64,000 nt of DNA from assembly GCF_011300875.1 (NCBI RefSeq), contig NZ_CP049862.1, forward strand, positions 2,666,001-2,730,000, read 5' to 3'. Both the position numbers and the translations under genes were made by a program. This DNA comes from Sanguibacter sp. HDW7 (GTDB taxonomy: Bacteria; Actinomycetota; Actinomycetes; Actinomycetales; Cellulomonadaceae). The notes beneath the pieces were generated by a model that saw only the letters and a program-made list of their open reading frames with translations, had not been told where the DNA came from and searched no databases. This document shows positions 18,214-26,795 of the stretch, piece after piece; position 1 is the stretch's first letter, and the number at the start of each line of letters is the position of its first letter.

Positions 18214-19427
18214 AACTGGTCTCCTTGGTCTTGTGCTGAGCGGGTCGCCGGCGACGACACGCGTGGTGAGCGACGCGATCGTGCTGCGTCGGCGAGGGCG
18301 CCGCTGTGGGCGACCTTTCTGGTCTGGACCTGGGCACGGTCGAAGTCGGACTCGGCGCGTCGCCGCGCCGCCGCTCCCGCACGTCCCCGCAGGTCTGCGT
18401 CGGTGAGGTAGGGCTCGAGGGCGTCGGCCAGCGCCGCGGCCTCCCTCGACCCCACGATCGAGCCGGTCACGCCGTCGACGATGGCGTCAGGCACGCCTGT
18501 CGCGTTCGTCGCTACGCACGGGATCCCGGAGGCGGCAGCCTCGAGCACCACGTTCGGGAAGCCCTCGCGCCGGGTGGGGAGGCAGAGGACGTCCATCGCG
18601 CGCAGCGCCACAGCCACATCGTCCATCTGTCCGGTGAGAATCGTGTCGGGGTGGCGTGCTGCTGCACTGTTCTCGAGCTCGCGCCCCGTCGCGTCGTCGG
18701 CACCACCGACGACAAGGAGCTGAAAGTCGACGCCTCGGGACCGGAGGAGCTCTGCGGCATCGAGGAGGAGGTCGACGCCCTTGTCCGCGTGGATCCGCCC
18801 GATGAACCCGACGACCGGTGCACCCAGGCGGAGGCCGAGATCCCCGGCCTCCGCTGCCTGGCTCGCCGGGGCGAAGCGGTCGAGGTCGACGCCGTTGGAC
18901 GACCCCGCGCCGAGGACCTCGACCTTGCTCGCCCGCACGACACCGTCGTCAACCGCACGTGCGCGGAGCGTCTCGCTCACCGCGATGACGTGCGTCGCGG
19001 ATGCGCAGGCGATGCGCTCGAGCATGACGAGCACTCGTCGACCCGCACCGGTCGCAGACTCGTAGCGCAGGCCACGAAGCGTGTAGACCCGCACCGGGGT
19101 GCGCGCGATGAGCGCCGCCAGCGACCCCAGCAGGCCCGCCTTCGGCGTTCCGACGTCGACGACGTCGGGCCGCAGCCTCCTCAGAAGCTTCCACCATGCG
19201 ACAAGTGCGGTCACGTCAGCGCGGACCGAAGGATTGCGTCGCATCTGGACCACGTGCGGGATGACGTGCGGGACACCGACGAGAGTCTCGAGGCGCGGGC
19301 CTCCGTCCGCGACGACGTGGACGTCCCAGCCACCCTCGGCGTAGCGCGCAGGCAGCCCGGCCATGAGCTGGAGCGACGTGTCGGCGGTGACGCCAAGAAG
19401 GATGCTTCGCCTACGGGCGGGGTTCAT
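18210..19427 (-). CDS. Glycosyltransferase family 4
   Basis: This 405-residue GT-B retaining glycosyltransferase has the donor half with VVGFIGRIHADKGVDLLLDA and the catalytic-type motif PTRREGFPNVVLEAAASGIPCVA (E-G-F followed by E). The N-terminal acceptor half has VDVGTPKAGLLGSLAA, resembling PglA/WbaZ-type transferases that extend undecaprenyl-linked sugars. It is coupled to the downstream epimerase by a four-base GTGA overlap, suggesting that the epimerase makes its donor. Upstream lies a 542-base gap with no clear gene. Confidence 0.82.
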   Translation of the reverse strand: MNPARRRSILLGVTADTSLQLMAGLPARYAEGGWDVHVVADGGPRLETLVGVPHVIPHVVQMRRNPSVRADVTALVAWWKLLRRLRPDVVDVGTPKAGLLGSLAALIARTPVRVYTLRGLRYESATGAGRRVLVMLERIACASATHVIAVSETLRARAVDDGVVRASKVEVLGAGSSNGVDLDRFAPASQAAEAGDLGLRLGAPVVGFIGRIHADKGVDLLLDAAELLRSRGVDFQLLVVGGADDATGRELENSAAARHPDTILTGQMDDVAVALRAMDVLCLPTRREGFPNVVLEAAASGIPCVATNATGVPDAIVDGVTGSIVGSREAAALADALEPYLTDADLRGRAGAAARRRAESDFDRAQVQTRKVAHSGALADAARSRRSPRVSSPATRSAQDQGDQL

Positions 19428-19969
19428 CGAACGCGTTCCGTCGCTTCGGGCTGGGCGACGGTGGCCGCTGCCGCTTCGCGGACGGCAGCTGAGCCCTGAG
19501 CGTCGTGCACAGTGTCCCTGTCCTCCGGTCCTGTCATGCGTCCCTACGTCGCCAGTCTACCTCGCCACCGGCTGCCGCCTCTGACCGGCCAGCGCGTCTA
19601 GTGACTCCCTTGCGCCATGAGCCGCGCCACGCGCGGAGGGTACAGAAGGAGGCTCGGCCCACCCACCCCGCTCCTTCCCGACGCCTCGGGCCTCGAAGGG
19701 CTGCAGCTCCAGACGGGCTCGCAGGCAGCAGACGCACCGGTGAGGCGTGGACGCGGGGTGCAGGTGCGATCCCCCGAGGTCGACGCGAGCCGCCGCGTCG
19801 CCACAGTCGTTACCCGGCCGGCGCCCCGCGCTTCGGTCGACGGCCGCCTACTGCCGAACCAGGACGGGCGCTACGTCGGCCCTACTGCCGTCGCGGCTCG
19901 CGCTTGGCCTACGTCGCCGCAGTGAGACCGGATCAGCACGAAGAGTTGGATGTCAGGCAAGATGAGCCT
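19428..19969. other. 542-base gap between glycosyltransferase and rmlA
   Basis: No recognisable gene lies here. A plus-strand frame from ATG 19617 to 19925 codes for 102 residues with no similarity I recognise, and only about 80% of its third positions are G or C, below neighbouring genes. It may hold promoters for both flanking genes; no clear -10/-35 pair was found. A decayed gene is possible. Confidence 0.4.
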
Positions 19970-20836
19970 ATGCGCGGAATCATCCTGGCCGGCGGCTCCG
20001 GCACCCGGCTCCACCCCATCACCCTCGGTGTGAGCAAGCAGCTCGTGCCGGTCTACGACAAGCCGATGATCTACTACCCGCTCTCGACGCTCATGCTCGC
20101 CGGGATCCGCGACGTTCTCGTCATCACGACCCCGCACGACGCCGAGCAGTTCCAGCGGCTCCTCGGCGACGGCTCGCAGTTCGGCATCTCGATCAGCTAC
20201 ACCGTCCAGGCGGAGCCCAACGGGCTCGCGCAGGCGTTCATCCTCGGCGAGGACTTCATCGGCTCCGAGAAGGCGGCGCTCGTCCTGGGTGACAACATCT
20301 TCTACGGCCCCGGGCTCGGGACCCAGCTCCAGTCGTTCAGCGACGTCGACGGTGGCGCGATCTTCGCGTACCGCGTCTCCGACCCGACCGCGTACGGTGT
20401 CGTCGAGTTCGACGCGGCGGGCCGCGCAGTCTCCCTCGAGGAGAAGCCCGCGCAGCCCAAGAGCTCGTACGCGATCCCCGGGCTGTACTTCTACGACAAC
20501 GACGTCGTCGAGATCGCGAAGGACCTCGCGCCGTCGGCCCGCGGCGAGTACGAGATCACGGACGTCAACAAGGAGTACCTGCGGCAGGGACGGCTGCAGG
20601 TCGGAGTCCTGCCCCGTGGGACGGCATGGCTCGACACCGGCACGTTCGACTCGCTGCTCGAGGCCTCGGACTTCGTCCGGACGATCGAGAACCGTCAGGG
20701 CATGAAGATCGGTGCCCCCGAGGAGATCGCGTGGCGCCACGGGTTCCTCAGCGACGAGGAGCTCGCAGCCCGCGGTCGCGCGCTCGAGAAGTCCGGCTAC
20801 GGCACCTACCTGCTGGGCCTCCTCGACGAGGCCTGA
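19970..20836 (+). CDS. rmlA: Glucose-1-phosphate thymidylyltransferase
   Basis: RmlA makes dTDP-glucose from dTTP and glucose-1-phosphate, the entry step to dTDP-rhamnose. The 288-residue product opens with the nucleotidyltransferase motif [11 protein letters not shown] (residues 9-19), then [24 protein letters not shown]. It has [10 protein letters not shown] for Mg and sugar binding, [12 protein letters not shown], and the closing [17 protein letters not shown], all standard RmlA landmarks. ATG at 19970 is the only sensible start for the motif position; the ribosome site is weak. It is 15 kb from rmlB, rmlC and rmlD and converges on the MFS gene with only ten bases between the stop codons. 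Confidence 0.95.
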   Translation: MRGIILAGGSGTRLHPITLGVSKQLVPVYDKPMIYYPLSTLMLAGIRDVLVITTPHDAEQFQRLLGDGSQFGISISYTVQAEPNGLAQAFILGEDFIGSEKAALVLGDNIFYGPGLGTQLQSFSDVDGGAIFAYRVSDPTAYGVVEFDAAGRAVSLEEKPAQPKSSYAIPGLYFYDNDVVEIAKDLAPSARGEYEITDVNKEYLRQGRLQVGVLPRGTAWLDTGTFDSLLEASDFVRTIENRQGMKIGAPEEIAWRHGFLSDEELAARGRALEKSGYGTYLLGLLDEA

Positions 20837-20846
20837 CCCCGACCCG

Positions 20847-22184
20847 CTACGCCGCCGCCGACCTCTGCTGCGCGTCATCAGTGCGCAGGCCGTCGCGTAC
20901 AGCGTCGCGCGTCACGGGCTCGTGGTACCGCACCTGCAGGTGCGGCCGCTCCGTGAGCGAGTAGCGCACGTCGTACTCCCAGCGACGCTTCGTCCACCAG
21001 GCTGCGGCGATGGCGACGAGCAGCGAGGCGATCGCGCCGACGCCGATCGACCAGCGCGCTCCCCAGTGCTCGCCGATCCAGCCGACGAGCGGCGAGCCGA
21101 TGGGCGTCGCGCCGAGCAGGACCATCTGGTAGATCGACATGACGCGCCCGCGCATCTGCGGGGCGACGCTCATCTGCAGCGTCGTGTTCGCCGCGGTGAG
21201 CATCGTCAGCGAGCACAGGCCCACGAGGATCGAGGCGGCGGCGTACGACCAGAACGTCGGCATGAGCGCCATGACGCCGCTCGCCGCGCCGAACGCGAAC
21301 GCAGCACCGATGACGAGGCGCACGCGCGGGCGCTTGCGCCGCGCCGCGAGCAGCGCGCCCGTGAGGGAACCGATCGCGAGGACGGAGCCAAGGATGCCGT
21401 ACTCCCCCGCGCCCTTGCCGAACTCGCTCGTCGCCATGAGCGCGCTCGTCAGCTGGAAGTTGAGGCCGAGTGCCGAGACGACGCCGGCGACCGCCATGAT
21501 GACGAGGATGTCGGTGCGCTGGCGGATGTACCCGACGCCCTCGCGCATCTGGCGCATCCCGCCCTTGGAGCGGTCGGCGCGCGGCAACGGCCGCAGCTCC
21601 GCCGTGCGCATGAGCATCATCGCCGCGATCGTCGCCGCGAACGAGACGCCGTTGATGACGAACGCCCAGCCGGAGCCGACCGCCGCGATGAGCAGGCCCG
21701 CGAGGCCCGGGCCGATGAGGCGTGCGGCGTTGAACGACGCCGAGTTGAGGCCGACGGCGTTGGCGAGCGAGTCCTGCGGGACCATCGCTGCGACGAAGGT
21801 CATGCGCGCGGGACCGTCGAAAGCCGAGACCGAGCCGAGCGCGAACGCGAGCACGTACACGTGCCACAGCTCGGCACGACCCGAGATGACGAGGCCTCCG
21901 AGGAGGACCGCGAGCACGCCCTGCAGCGCCTGCGTCCACATGAGCAGCTTGCGGTTGTCGACCCGGTCCGCGATGACGCCCGCGTAGGGAGAGAAGAGGA
22001 GGGCGGGGACGAACTGCAGGGCCGTGACGATGCCGACGGCGACACCCGAGTTGTCGGAGAGCTCTGTGAGGACGAGCCAGTCCTGGGCGACGCGCTGCAT
22101 CCACGTGCCGATGTTGGCGACGAGGGCGGCGGCGAACCACACGCGATAGTTGAAGAAGCGGAGTGAGGCGAAGGTCTGGGTCAT
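20847..22184 (-). CDS. MFS transporter
   Basis: This 445-residue transporter of the major facilitator superfamily has about twelve membrane helices. The N-terminal ANIGTWMQRVAQDWLVL and FDGPARMTFVAAMV resemble the MFS_3/EntS group, which exports siderophores or drugs. The motif-A-like GVIADRVDNRKLL lies between helices 2 and 3. The ATG overlaps the stop of the marR gene by four bases, so expression should be coupled to, and probably repressed by, that regulator. The substrate is unknown. It is probably a drug or metabolite exporter unrelated to the glycan locus. Confidence 0.85.
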   Translation of the reverse strand: MTQTFASLRFFNYRVWFAAALVANIGTWMQRVAQDWLVLTELSDNSGVAVGIVTALQFVPALLFSPYAGVIADRVDNRKLLMWTQALQGVLAVLLGGLVISGRAELWHVYVLAFALGSVSAFDGPARMTFVAAMVPQDSLANAVGLNSASFNAARLIGPGLAGLLIAAVGSGWAFVINGVSFAATIAAMMLMRTAELRPLPRADRSKGGMRQMREGVGYIRQRTDILVIMAVAGVVSALGLNFQLTSALMATSEFGKGAGEYGILGSVLAIGSLTGALLAARRKRPRVRLVIGAAFAFGAASGVMALMPTFWSYAAASILVGLCSLTMLTAANTTLQMSVAPQMRGRVMSIYQMVLLGATPIGSPLVGWIGEHWGARWSIGVGAIASLLVAIAAAWWTKRRWEYDVRYSLTERPHLQVRYHEPVTRDAVRDGLRTDDAQQRSAAA

Positions 22185-22630
22185 CCGTTGGCGATCCGTG
22201 TCATCAGTTCCGTAGCTGCGGCGAGCGTGGCGCGCTCGTCAGGTGTGAGGGACCTCAGCTGCTTGGCGAGCCACTGGTCACGACGCCGTCGCACGGTGCC
22301 GACCTCGGCCGCGCCGCGCTCGCTCAGCTCGACGAGCACCTGGCGGCGGTCCGTCGGGTGCTCGAGCTTCGACACGAGCCCGAGCTCCGAGAGCGCGTTG
22401 ACCGACCGGGTCATCGCGGGCGCGGAGACGCGCTCGTGGTCCGCGAGCGCACCCGGCGACATGGCCCCGTGGTGCTTGAGCGTCATGAGGACGTTGATCT
22501 GCCCCTCGCCGATCTCGACGTCCCCGCGCTGCGACCTCAGGCGGCGCTGCAGCCGGTTGACGGCGGACGTGAGCTCGGTGCTGAGTGCCGCCCGGGTCGA
22601 GCCCGGTGCGCAGATGTCGTCCTGTCCCAC
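22181..22630 (-). CDS. MarR-family transcriptional regulator
   Basis: This 149-residue winged-helix protein has a dimerisation helix at about 15-35, a helix-turn-helix near GALADHERVSAPAMTRSVNALSELGLV (about 60-86), and the wing with HPTDRRQVLVELSERG, the typical MarR D-x-R motif. It is the first gene of a two-gene unit with the MFS exporter, the common arrangement of a substrate-released repressor and its transporter. The start is GTG at 22630; AAGGAG lies only two bases before it, which is very close. A TAGGGT eight bases upstream could be a -10 element. Confidence 0.87.
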   Translation of the reverse strand: MGQDDICAPGSTRAALSTELTSAVNRLQRRLRSQRGDVEIGEGQINVLMTLKHHGAMSPGALADHERVSAPAMTRSVNALSELGLVSKLEHPTDRRQVLVELSERGAAEVGTVRRRRDQWLAKQLRSLTPDERATLAAATELMTRIANG

Positions 22631-22634
22631 AACT

Positions 22635-22664
22635 CCTTACCCTAGTTCATTACCTCGGTTAAGG
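22635..22664. promoter_or_regulatory. Candidate MarR operator
   Basis: Eight-base arms CCTTACCC and GGTTAAGG, with one mismatch, flank 14 bases directly upstream of the marR start and overlap a TAGGGT -10-like element on the minus strand. The position fits self-repression. The stretch is conspicuously AT-richer than its surroundings. Confidence 0.45.
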
Positions 22665-22705
22665 ACAGGGGTGGGGGGTGCACGTCACACAGGTTCACCA
22701 CAGGC

Positions 22706-23839
22706 TCAGCGCACGTCCTTGCCGAGCAGCTCCGGGGCGTCCGGGTCCTCCGCGAGGTACCGCGTGACGTCGTCCGTCGCGATCGCCTCCGTGAGCGGCG
22801 CGAGCAGCTCGAGGTCAAGGTTGACGATCGACTGCTTGCCGTCGGGGCTCCACCCTGTCCCCGCGACCGGCGCAGTGAGGAAGGCGACGTCGCTCGACCG
22901 CAGCCCCTTGAGCTCCGTCGCGAGCCGCACGAGATCGTCGAGCCCCAGCCCGTCGTCGACCGCGACCGAGCCCGACACCGTGGTGACGAACTTCGTCGCC
23001 TTCGCAGGGTCCGTGAGCGTCCCCTGCGACACCGCCTTCGTGAGGATCGCGCGCGCCCAGTTCTGCTGCCGCTTCACACGGTCGAAGTCGCCGCCCGGCA
23101 GGCCGTACCGCTGCCGCGCATAGGCGAGCGCCTGCTTGCCGTCGAGCACGTGCGTGCCCTTCGCGACGATGAGACCGCCCAGGCCGCCCGAGTCGTACAC
23201 GTCCTGCCCCACCGTGATCTCGACCCCGCCGAGCGCGTCGGTGAGCTCGGTGAACGAGTCGAAGTCGGCGATCGCCACGTGGTCGATGCGCACGCCCGTG
23301 AGCGTCTCGACCGTCTGCACGAGCAGCGCCGGCCCGCCGTAGGAGTACGACGCGTTGATCTTCGCCATGCCGTGCCCCGGGACGTCGACCCACGAGTCGC
23401 GAGGGATCGACATGACGCTCGCGTGCTCGCGGTCCCCGTCGAGGTGGACGAGCATGATCGCGTCCGTCCGCTGGGCACCCGCCTGCCAGTCGCTCGGGTC
23501 GCCCGCCGAGATCCGCGAGTCAGAGCCGAGCACGAGCACGTTGAGCGGGTCCCTGTCCGCGGGCACGACCGGCGCCGGTCGCGTCGGCCGTTCAGCCTCC
23601 GGGATCGACGTGAACGGGTCACCGAACCGCTCGACGCGCGAGTTCAGCCACAGCGCGCCACCACCGAGCGCGAGCGCCACGACGAGCACGAGCCCGCCGA
23701 GCGCGACGAGCGCGACGACGAGCGCGCGTCGGCCTGCCCTGCGCTCGCGCACCTCACCCTCGTCAGGCTCTGCCGCAGGCGTCGTCGCCTCCTGGAGCGG
23801 GGTCGGAACCGACTCGTCGTCATTCCCCTGTGTCGTCAT
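22706..23839 (-). CDS. LytR-CpsA-Psr (LCP) family glycopolymer ligase
   Basis: LCP enzymes move undecaprenyl-linked glycopolymers onto peptidoglycan at the outer membrane face. The 377-residue product has a cytoplasmic N-terminus of about 37 residues, one membrane helix at about 38-62, and an LCP domain from about 97 to 300. The domain carries the lipid-phosphate-binding residues in LVLGSDSR, QRTDAIMLVHLD, MSIPRDSWVDVPGHGMAKIN and YARQRYG. It is the natural partner for the surface-polysaccharide genes upstream. An unusually good promoter gives a leaderless transcript starting at the ATG; the -35 overlaps the manA stop codon. Confidence 0.9.
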   Translation of the reverse strand: MTTQGNDDESVPTPLQEATTPAAEPDEGEVRERRAGRRALVVALVALGGLVLVVALALGGGALWLNSRVERFGDPFTSIPEAERPTRPAPVVPADRDPLNVLVLGSDSRISAGDPSDWQAGAQRTDAIMLVHLDGDREHASVMSIPRDSWVDVPGHGMAKINASYSYGGPALLVQTVETLTGVRIDHVAIADFDSFTELTDALGGVEITVGQDVYDSGGLGGLIVAKGTHVLDGKQALAYARQRYGLPGGDFDRVKRQQNWARAILTKAVSQGTLTDPAKATKFVTTVSGSVAVDDGLGLDDLVRLATELKGLRSSDVAFLTAPVAGTGWSPDGKQSIVNLDLELLAPLTEAIATDDVTRYLAEDPDAPELLGKDVR

Positions 23840-23845
23840 CTGCCC

Positions 23846-23875
23846 AGGCTAGGGGCGTGCCACCCGGAATGTCAG
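23846..23875 (-). promoter_or_regulatory. Promoter of the LCP gene (leaderless)
   Basis: On the minus strand the -35 is CTGACA (23875-23870), an 18-base spacer follows, the -10 is TAGCCT (23851-23846), and six bases separate it from the ATG at 23839. The -35 overlaps the manA stop codon. There is no Shine-Dalgarno sequence, so a leaderless mRNA is likely. Confidence 0.6.
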
Positions 23876-25068
23876 GGAACGAACACCATGACCGCACGAC
23901 CTTCACCCCGCGCCTCGATGCGGCCCGAGGAGTCCGGCACGAACACCGACTCGCCCTGCGTGAGGGCAACCTCCGAGCCCGCCGCGGTGCGCAGCGCGAG
24001 CGTGCCCTCCGTGCACAGCACGATCCGCGGGCCGTCCTGCGTGAGGTACGTGGCCCGACCTCGTTCGGTGCGCGTCGGCTCGACGAGCGCGAGCGCAAAC
24101 TCCTGCGCGGGCGCCCGCACGACCGCAGGCCGTCCCTCCGCGCCAGGCACGACCGCCGGCCGCACAGGTGCGACGTCCGCGTAGTCGACGACACGCAGCA
24201 GCTCGTCGACGTCGATCTTCTTGCGCGTGAGCCCCGCGCGCAGCACGTTGTCCGAGCTCGCCATGACCTCGAGCCCCAGCCCCGCGAGATACGCATGGAC
24301 GACGCCCGCACCGACGAACACCGTCTCGCCGGGCTCGAGCGTGAACCTGTTGAGCAGGAGGGAGGCGACCGCGCCCGGGTCCCCGGGATACCAGTGGGCG
24401 AGGGCCGCGACGGTGCCGTACGCCTGCTGCGAGCCGAAGCCCTGGGCCAGCTGCTGCTCGCAGCCCCTGACCGTCACCTCGATGTCCTCAGGCTTGATCC
24501 TGCCCCGCGCACGGAGCACCGCCTCGAACGCGGACCGCATCCCGTCCGGCGTCGGAGATCCCCGAAGCGCGCACCGGATCGTGTCGACGAGCTCGCCCTC
24601 GAGCGGCTCGAGCAGCTCGAGCACCTGCCGGGGCCGGCGGAAGCCGCACAGCCCCTCGAAGCGCGAGAGCGCGAGCAGCATCTCCGGCTTGTGCTGGTCG
24701 TCGTGATAGCTGCGCTCCGGGTTCCCCGCGGGGAGTCCCGTGAGCTCGTCGTGCGCGAAGCCCGCGGCGGCCTGCGCGAGGTCCGGGTGCACCTGCAGCG
24801 ACAGGGGGCGCGAGGCCCCGAGGATCTTGAAGAGGTAGGGCAGGCGCGGCCCGAAGCGCTCGATCACACGCTCGCCGAGCAGCCCCGCCGGGTCCTGCGC
24901 GACGAGCTCGTCGAGCCCGCGCCCCTTGATGCCCGACGGGGCCGACGGGTGCGCGCCCATCCACACCTCGGCCACCGGGCGACCGTCGGCCGGACGCCCC
25001 AGGAACGCCGGGATCGCGGTCGTCGATCCCCAGTCGTAGTGCTTGACCGGGTTCGTGAGGCGGTACAT
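23872..25068 (-). CDS. manA: Mannose-6-phosphate isomerase, class I
   Basis: ManA interconverts fructose-6-phosphate and mannose-6-phosphate, feeding GDP-mannose synthesis. The 398-residue cupin has the expected zinc ligands: Q92 and H94 in LQVHPD, E129 in HKPEM, and H258 in GAGVVHAYL. It also has the N-terminal YDWGS motif. It stands alone between the purine permease and the LCP gene, with a strong hairpin upstream that ends the permease transcript. Its position beside the cell-wall glycan locus is suggestive, but no GDP-mannose enzymes are present here. Confidence 0.95.
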   Translation of the reverse strand: MYRLTNPVKHYDWGSTTAIPAFLGRPADGRPVAEVWMGAHPSAPSGIKGRGLDELVAQDPAGLLGERVIERFGPRLPYLFKILGASRPLSLQVHPDLAQAAAGFAHDELTGLPAGNPERSYHDDQHKPEMLLALSRFEGLCGFRRPRQVLELLEPLEGELVDTIRCALRGSPTPDGMRSAFEAVLRARGRIKPEDIEVTVRGCEQQLAQGFGSQQAYGTVAALAHWYPGDPGAVASLLLNRFTLEPGETVFVGAGVVHAYLAGLGLEVMASSDNVLRAGLTRKKIDVDELLRVVDYADVAPVRPAVVPGAEGRPAVVRAPAQEFALALVEPTRTERGRATYLTQDGPRIVLCTEGTLALRTAAGSEVALTQGESVFVPDSSGRIEARGEGRAVMVFVP

Positions 25069-25105
25069 CGGGCTCCTGTCTCGGCCCGGCGGGAGCCGGG
25101 ACGGC

Positions 25106-25140
25106 CGAGGCCCCGGGCACGTCGCGTGCCCGGGGCCTCG
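25106..25140 (-). terminator. Terminator after the NCS2 permease gene
   Basis: This is a perfect 16-base stem, CGAGGCCCCGGGCACG, with a TCG loop, 30 bases beyond the permease stop codon. It is the most regular hairpin in the window. No T-run follows on the minus strand. Confidence 0.85.
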
Positions 25141-25170
25141 TTCGATCGTCCGACCGAGCCTAGCGAAGAC

Positions 25171-26625
25171 TCAGATGCCCAGCAGGACCTGCAGCGGAAC
25201 GAGCGTGAAATACACGACGAACATCGCCGAGGCGACCCACATGAGCGGGTGCACGCTGCGGACCTTGCCCGTCGCCGTCTTGATGACGACGTGGGCGATG
25301 AAGCCGACGCCGATGCCCGCAGTGATCGAGTACGCGAACGGCATGATCGCGAGGGTGAGGAACGCGGGGATCGCGATGTCCGGCGACTTCCAGTCGATGT
25401 CGAGGACCTGCGTCATCATGAGGTAACCGACGATGACGAGCGCCGGGGCGGCCGCCTCGTTGGGGATGAGGTTGACGAGCGGCGCGAGGAACGTCGCCAG
25501 CAGGAAGCAGACGCCCGTGACGACTGCCGCGAGACCCGTGCGGGCACCTGCAGCGACACCCGTCGTCGACTCGACGTAGCTCGTGTTCGACGACGCCGAG
25601 GCCATGCCGCCGACCGCGGCGGCGACGGAGTCGACGACGAGGATCTGCGTCGCCTTGGGCGGGTTGCCGTCGGCGTCGAGCAGCTTGGCCTCCGAGCCGA
25701 CCGCGACCATCGTGCCCATCGTGTCGAAGAAGTCCGCGAGCAGGAGGGCGAAGACGAGGAGCAGCACCGAGACGACGCCGATCTTGCCGAACGCGCCGAA
25801 GAGCGAGAAGTTGCCGACGAGCGAGAAGTCCGGAACGGCGACGGGCGAGCCGTCGAGCGCCGGGACGTTCTGGTGCCAGCCCTTGGGGTTGACGACCGCG
25901 GGGCCGAGGCCCGCGACCTTCTCGATGACGAGCGCGACGACCGTCGCCGAGACGATCGCGATGAGCAGCGCACCGCGGACGTTGCGCGCCGTGAGGACGA
26001 CCGCGACCGTGAGGCCGACGACGAAGACGACGACGGGCCAGGTCTGCAGCGAACCACCGATGCCGAGCTCGAGCGGCGTGCCGCCACCCTGACGGACGAA
26101 GCCCGCGTTGACGAAGCCGATGAGCGCGATGAACAGGCCGATGCCCACCGAGATCGCCGTCTTGAGCGTGCGCGGGACCGCCTTGAACACTGCGGTGCGG
26201 AAGCCCGTGAGGACGAGCACGAGGATGACGAGACCCTCGAGGACGACGATGCCCATCGCGTCGGCCCAGGTCATCTTCGGCATACCGGCGATCTGGAAGG
26301 CGACGACCGCGTTGAGGCCGAGACCGGCGGCGAGCGCCATGGGGAAGTTCGCCACGAGGCCCATGAGGATCGACAGCACGCCGGCCGCGAGCGCGGTCAC
26401 CGCAGCGATCTTCGCGAGGTTGTCGTCCGCACCACCGAGGAAGGCGCCGGTGCTGTCCGGGACACCACCGAGGATGAGCGGGTTGAGGGCGATGATGTAC
26501 GCCATCGCGAGGAAGGTCACGAGGCCGCCGCGGATCTCCGCACCGATCGTCGAGCCGCGCTCGGAGATCTTGAAGAAGCGGTCGATCGCGCTTGCGGGCG
26601 CGACCGTGGAGGGGGAGGAAGTCAT
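25171..26625 (-). CDS. NCS2-family purine permease (AzgA/PbuG-like)
   Basis: This is a hypoxanthine/guanine/adenine-type proton symporter of about 484 residues and 12-14 membrane helices. Family landmarks are RGGLVTFLAMAYIIALNP near the start, GLGLNAVVAF, LLADFFDTMGTMVAVG, and the half-helix SSNTSYVESTTGVAAGARTG, which lines the substrate site in AzgA-type proteins. ATG at 26625 is preferred to ATG at 26634, because the latter lies inside a palindrome that is probably a regulatory site. Transcription ends at the hairpin at 25106. It is divergent from gluconokinase. Confidence 0.9.
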   Translation of the reverse strand: MTSSPSTVAPASAIDRFFKISERGSTIGAEIRGGLVTFLAMAYIIALNPLILGGVPDSTGAFLGGADDNLAKIAAVTALAAGVLSILMGLVANFPMALAAGLGLNAVVAFQIAGMPKMTWADAMGIVVLEGLVILVLVLTGFRTAVFKAVPRTLKTAISVGIGLFIALIGFVNAGFVRQGGGTPLELGIGGSLQTWPVVVFVVGLTVAVVLTARNVRGALLIAIVSATVVALVIEKVAGLGPAVVNPKGWHQNVPALDGSPVAVPDFSLVGNFSLFGAFGKIGVVSVLLLVFALLLADFFDTMGTMVAVGSEAKLLDADGNPPKATQILVVDSVAAAVGGMASASSNTSYVESTTGVAAGARTGLAAVVTGVCFLLATFLAPLVNLIPNEAAAPALVIVGYLMMTQVLDIDWKSPDIAIPAFLTLAIMPFAYSITAGIGVGFIAHVVIKTATGKVRSVHPLMWVASAMFVVYFTLVPLQVLLGI

Positions 26626-26627
26626 GC

Positions 26628-26663
26628 CCCGCATATTCCCACGGGAATGCAATTTCATGCGGG
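26628..26663 (-). promoter_or_regulatory. Nested palindrome at the purine permease start
   Basis: Outer seven-base arms CCCGCAT (26628-26634) and ATGCGGG (26657-26663) are exact complements. Inside them lies a second perfect pair, ATTCCC-AC-GGGAAT (26635-26648). The element ends three bases before the permease ATG, so bound protein or folded RNA would block expression. TTCCCG recurs twice on the minus strand. It is a candidate operator for purine control. Confidence 0.6.
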
Positions 26664-26750
26664 AACTTCTCAGGTTCCGGACTCGTTGAGGCATCTTCGA
26701 CCTGGTCCCGACCTCGGGCGGGGACCTCTGTCCTACCGGGCGTCGTGCCC

Positions 26751-26756
26751 TAGCCT
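26751..26756 (+). promoter_or_regulatory. Putative -10 element of gluconokinase
   Basis: TAGCCT, the same hexamer seen before the LCP gene and csrA, lies 39 bases before the GTG at 26796. Here a strong AGGAGG follows, so this transcript has a leader. Confidence 0.4.
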
Positions 26757-26795
26757 GATCGGAGCACATCACCGCACCCAGGAGGACCCGCAGCC

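Noticed and set aside
19617-19925. A 102-residue plus-strand frame between the glycosyltransferase and rmlA
   Set aside because: It has no recognised family, no convincing ribosome site and weaker third-position GC than neighbouring genes. It is reported only as part of the gap.
7173-22702. The 13-base sequence CAGGTTCACCACA present at 7173 and at 22690
   Set aside because: Only two copies were seen, 15 kb apart, and their orientation relative to the adjacent stop codons differs. A match of this length between two gaps is not enough to call a repeat family.
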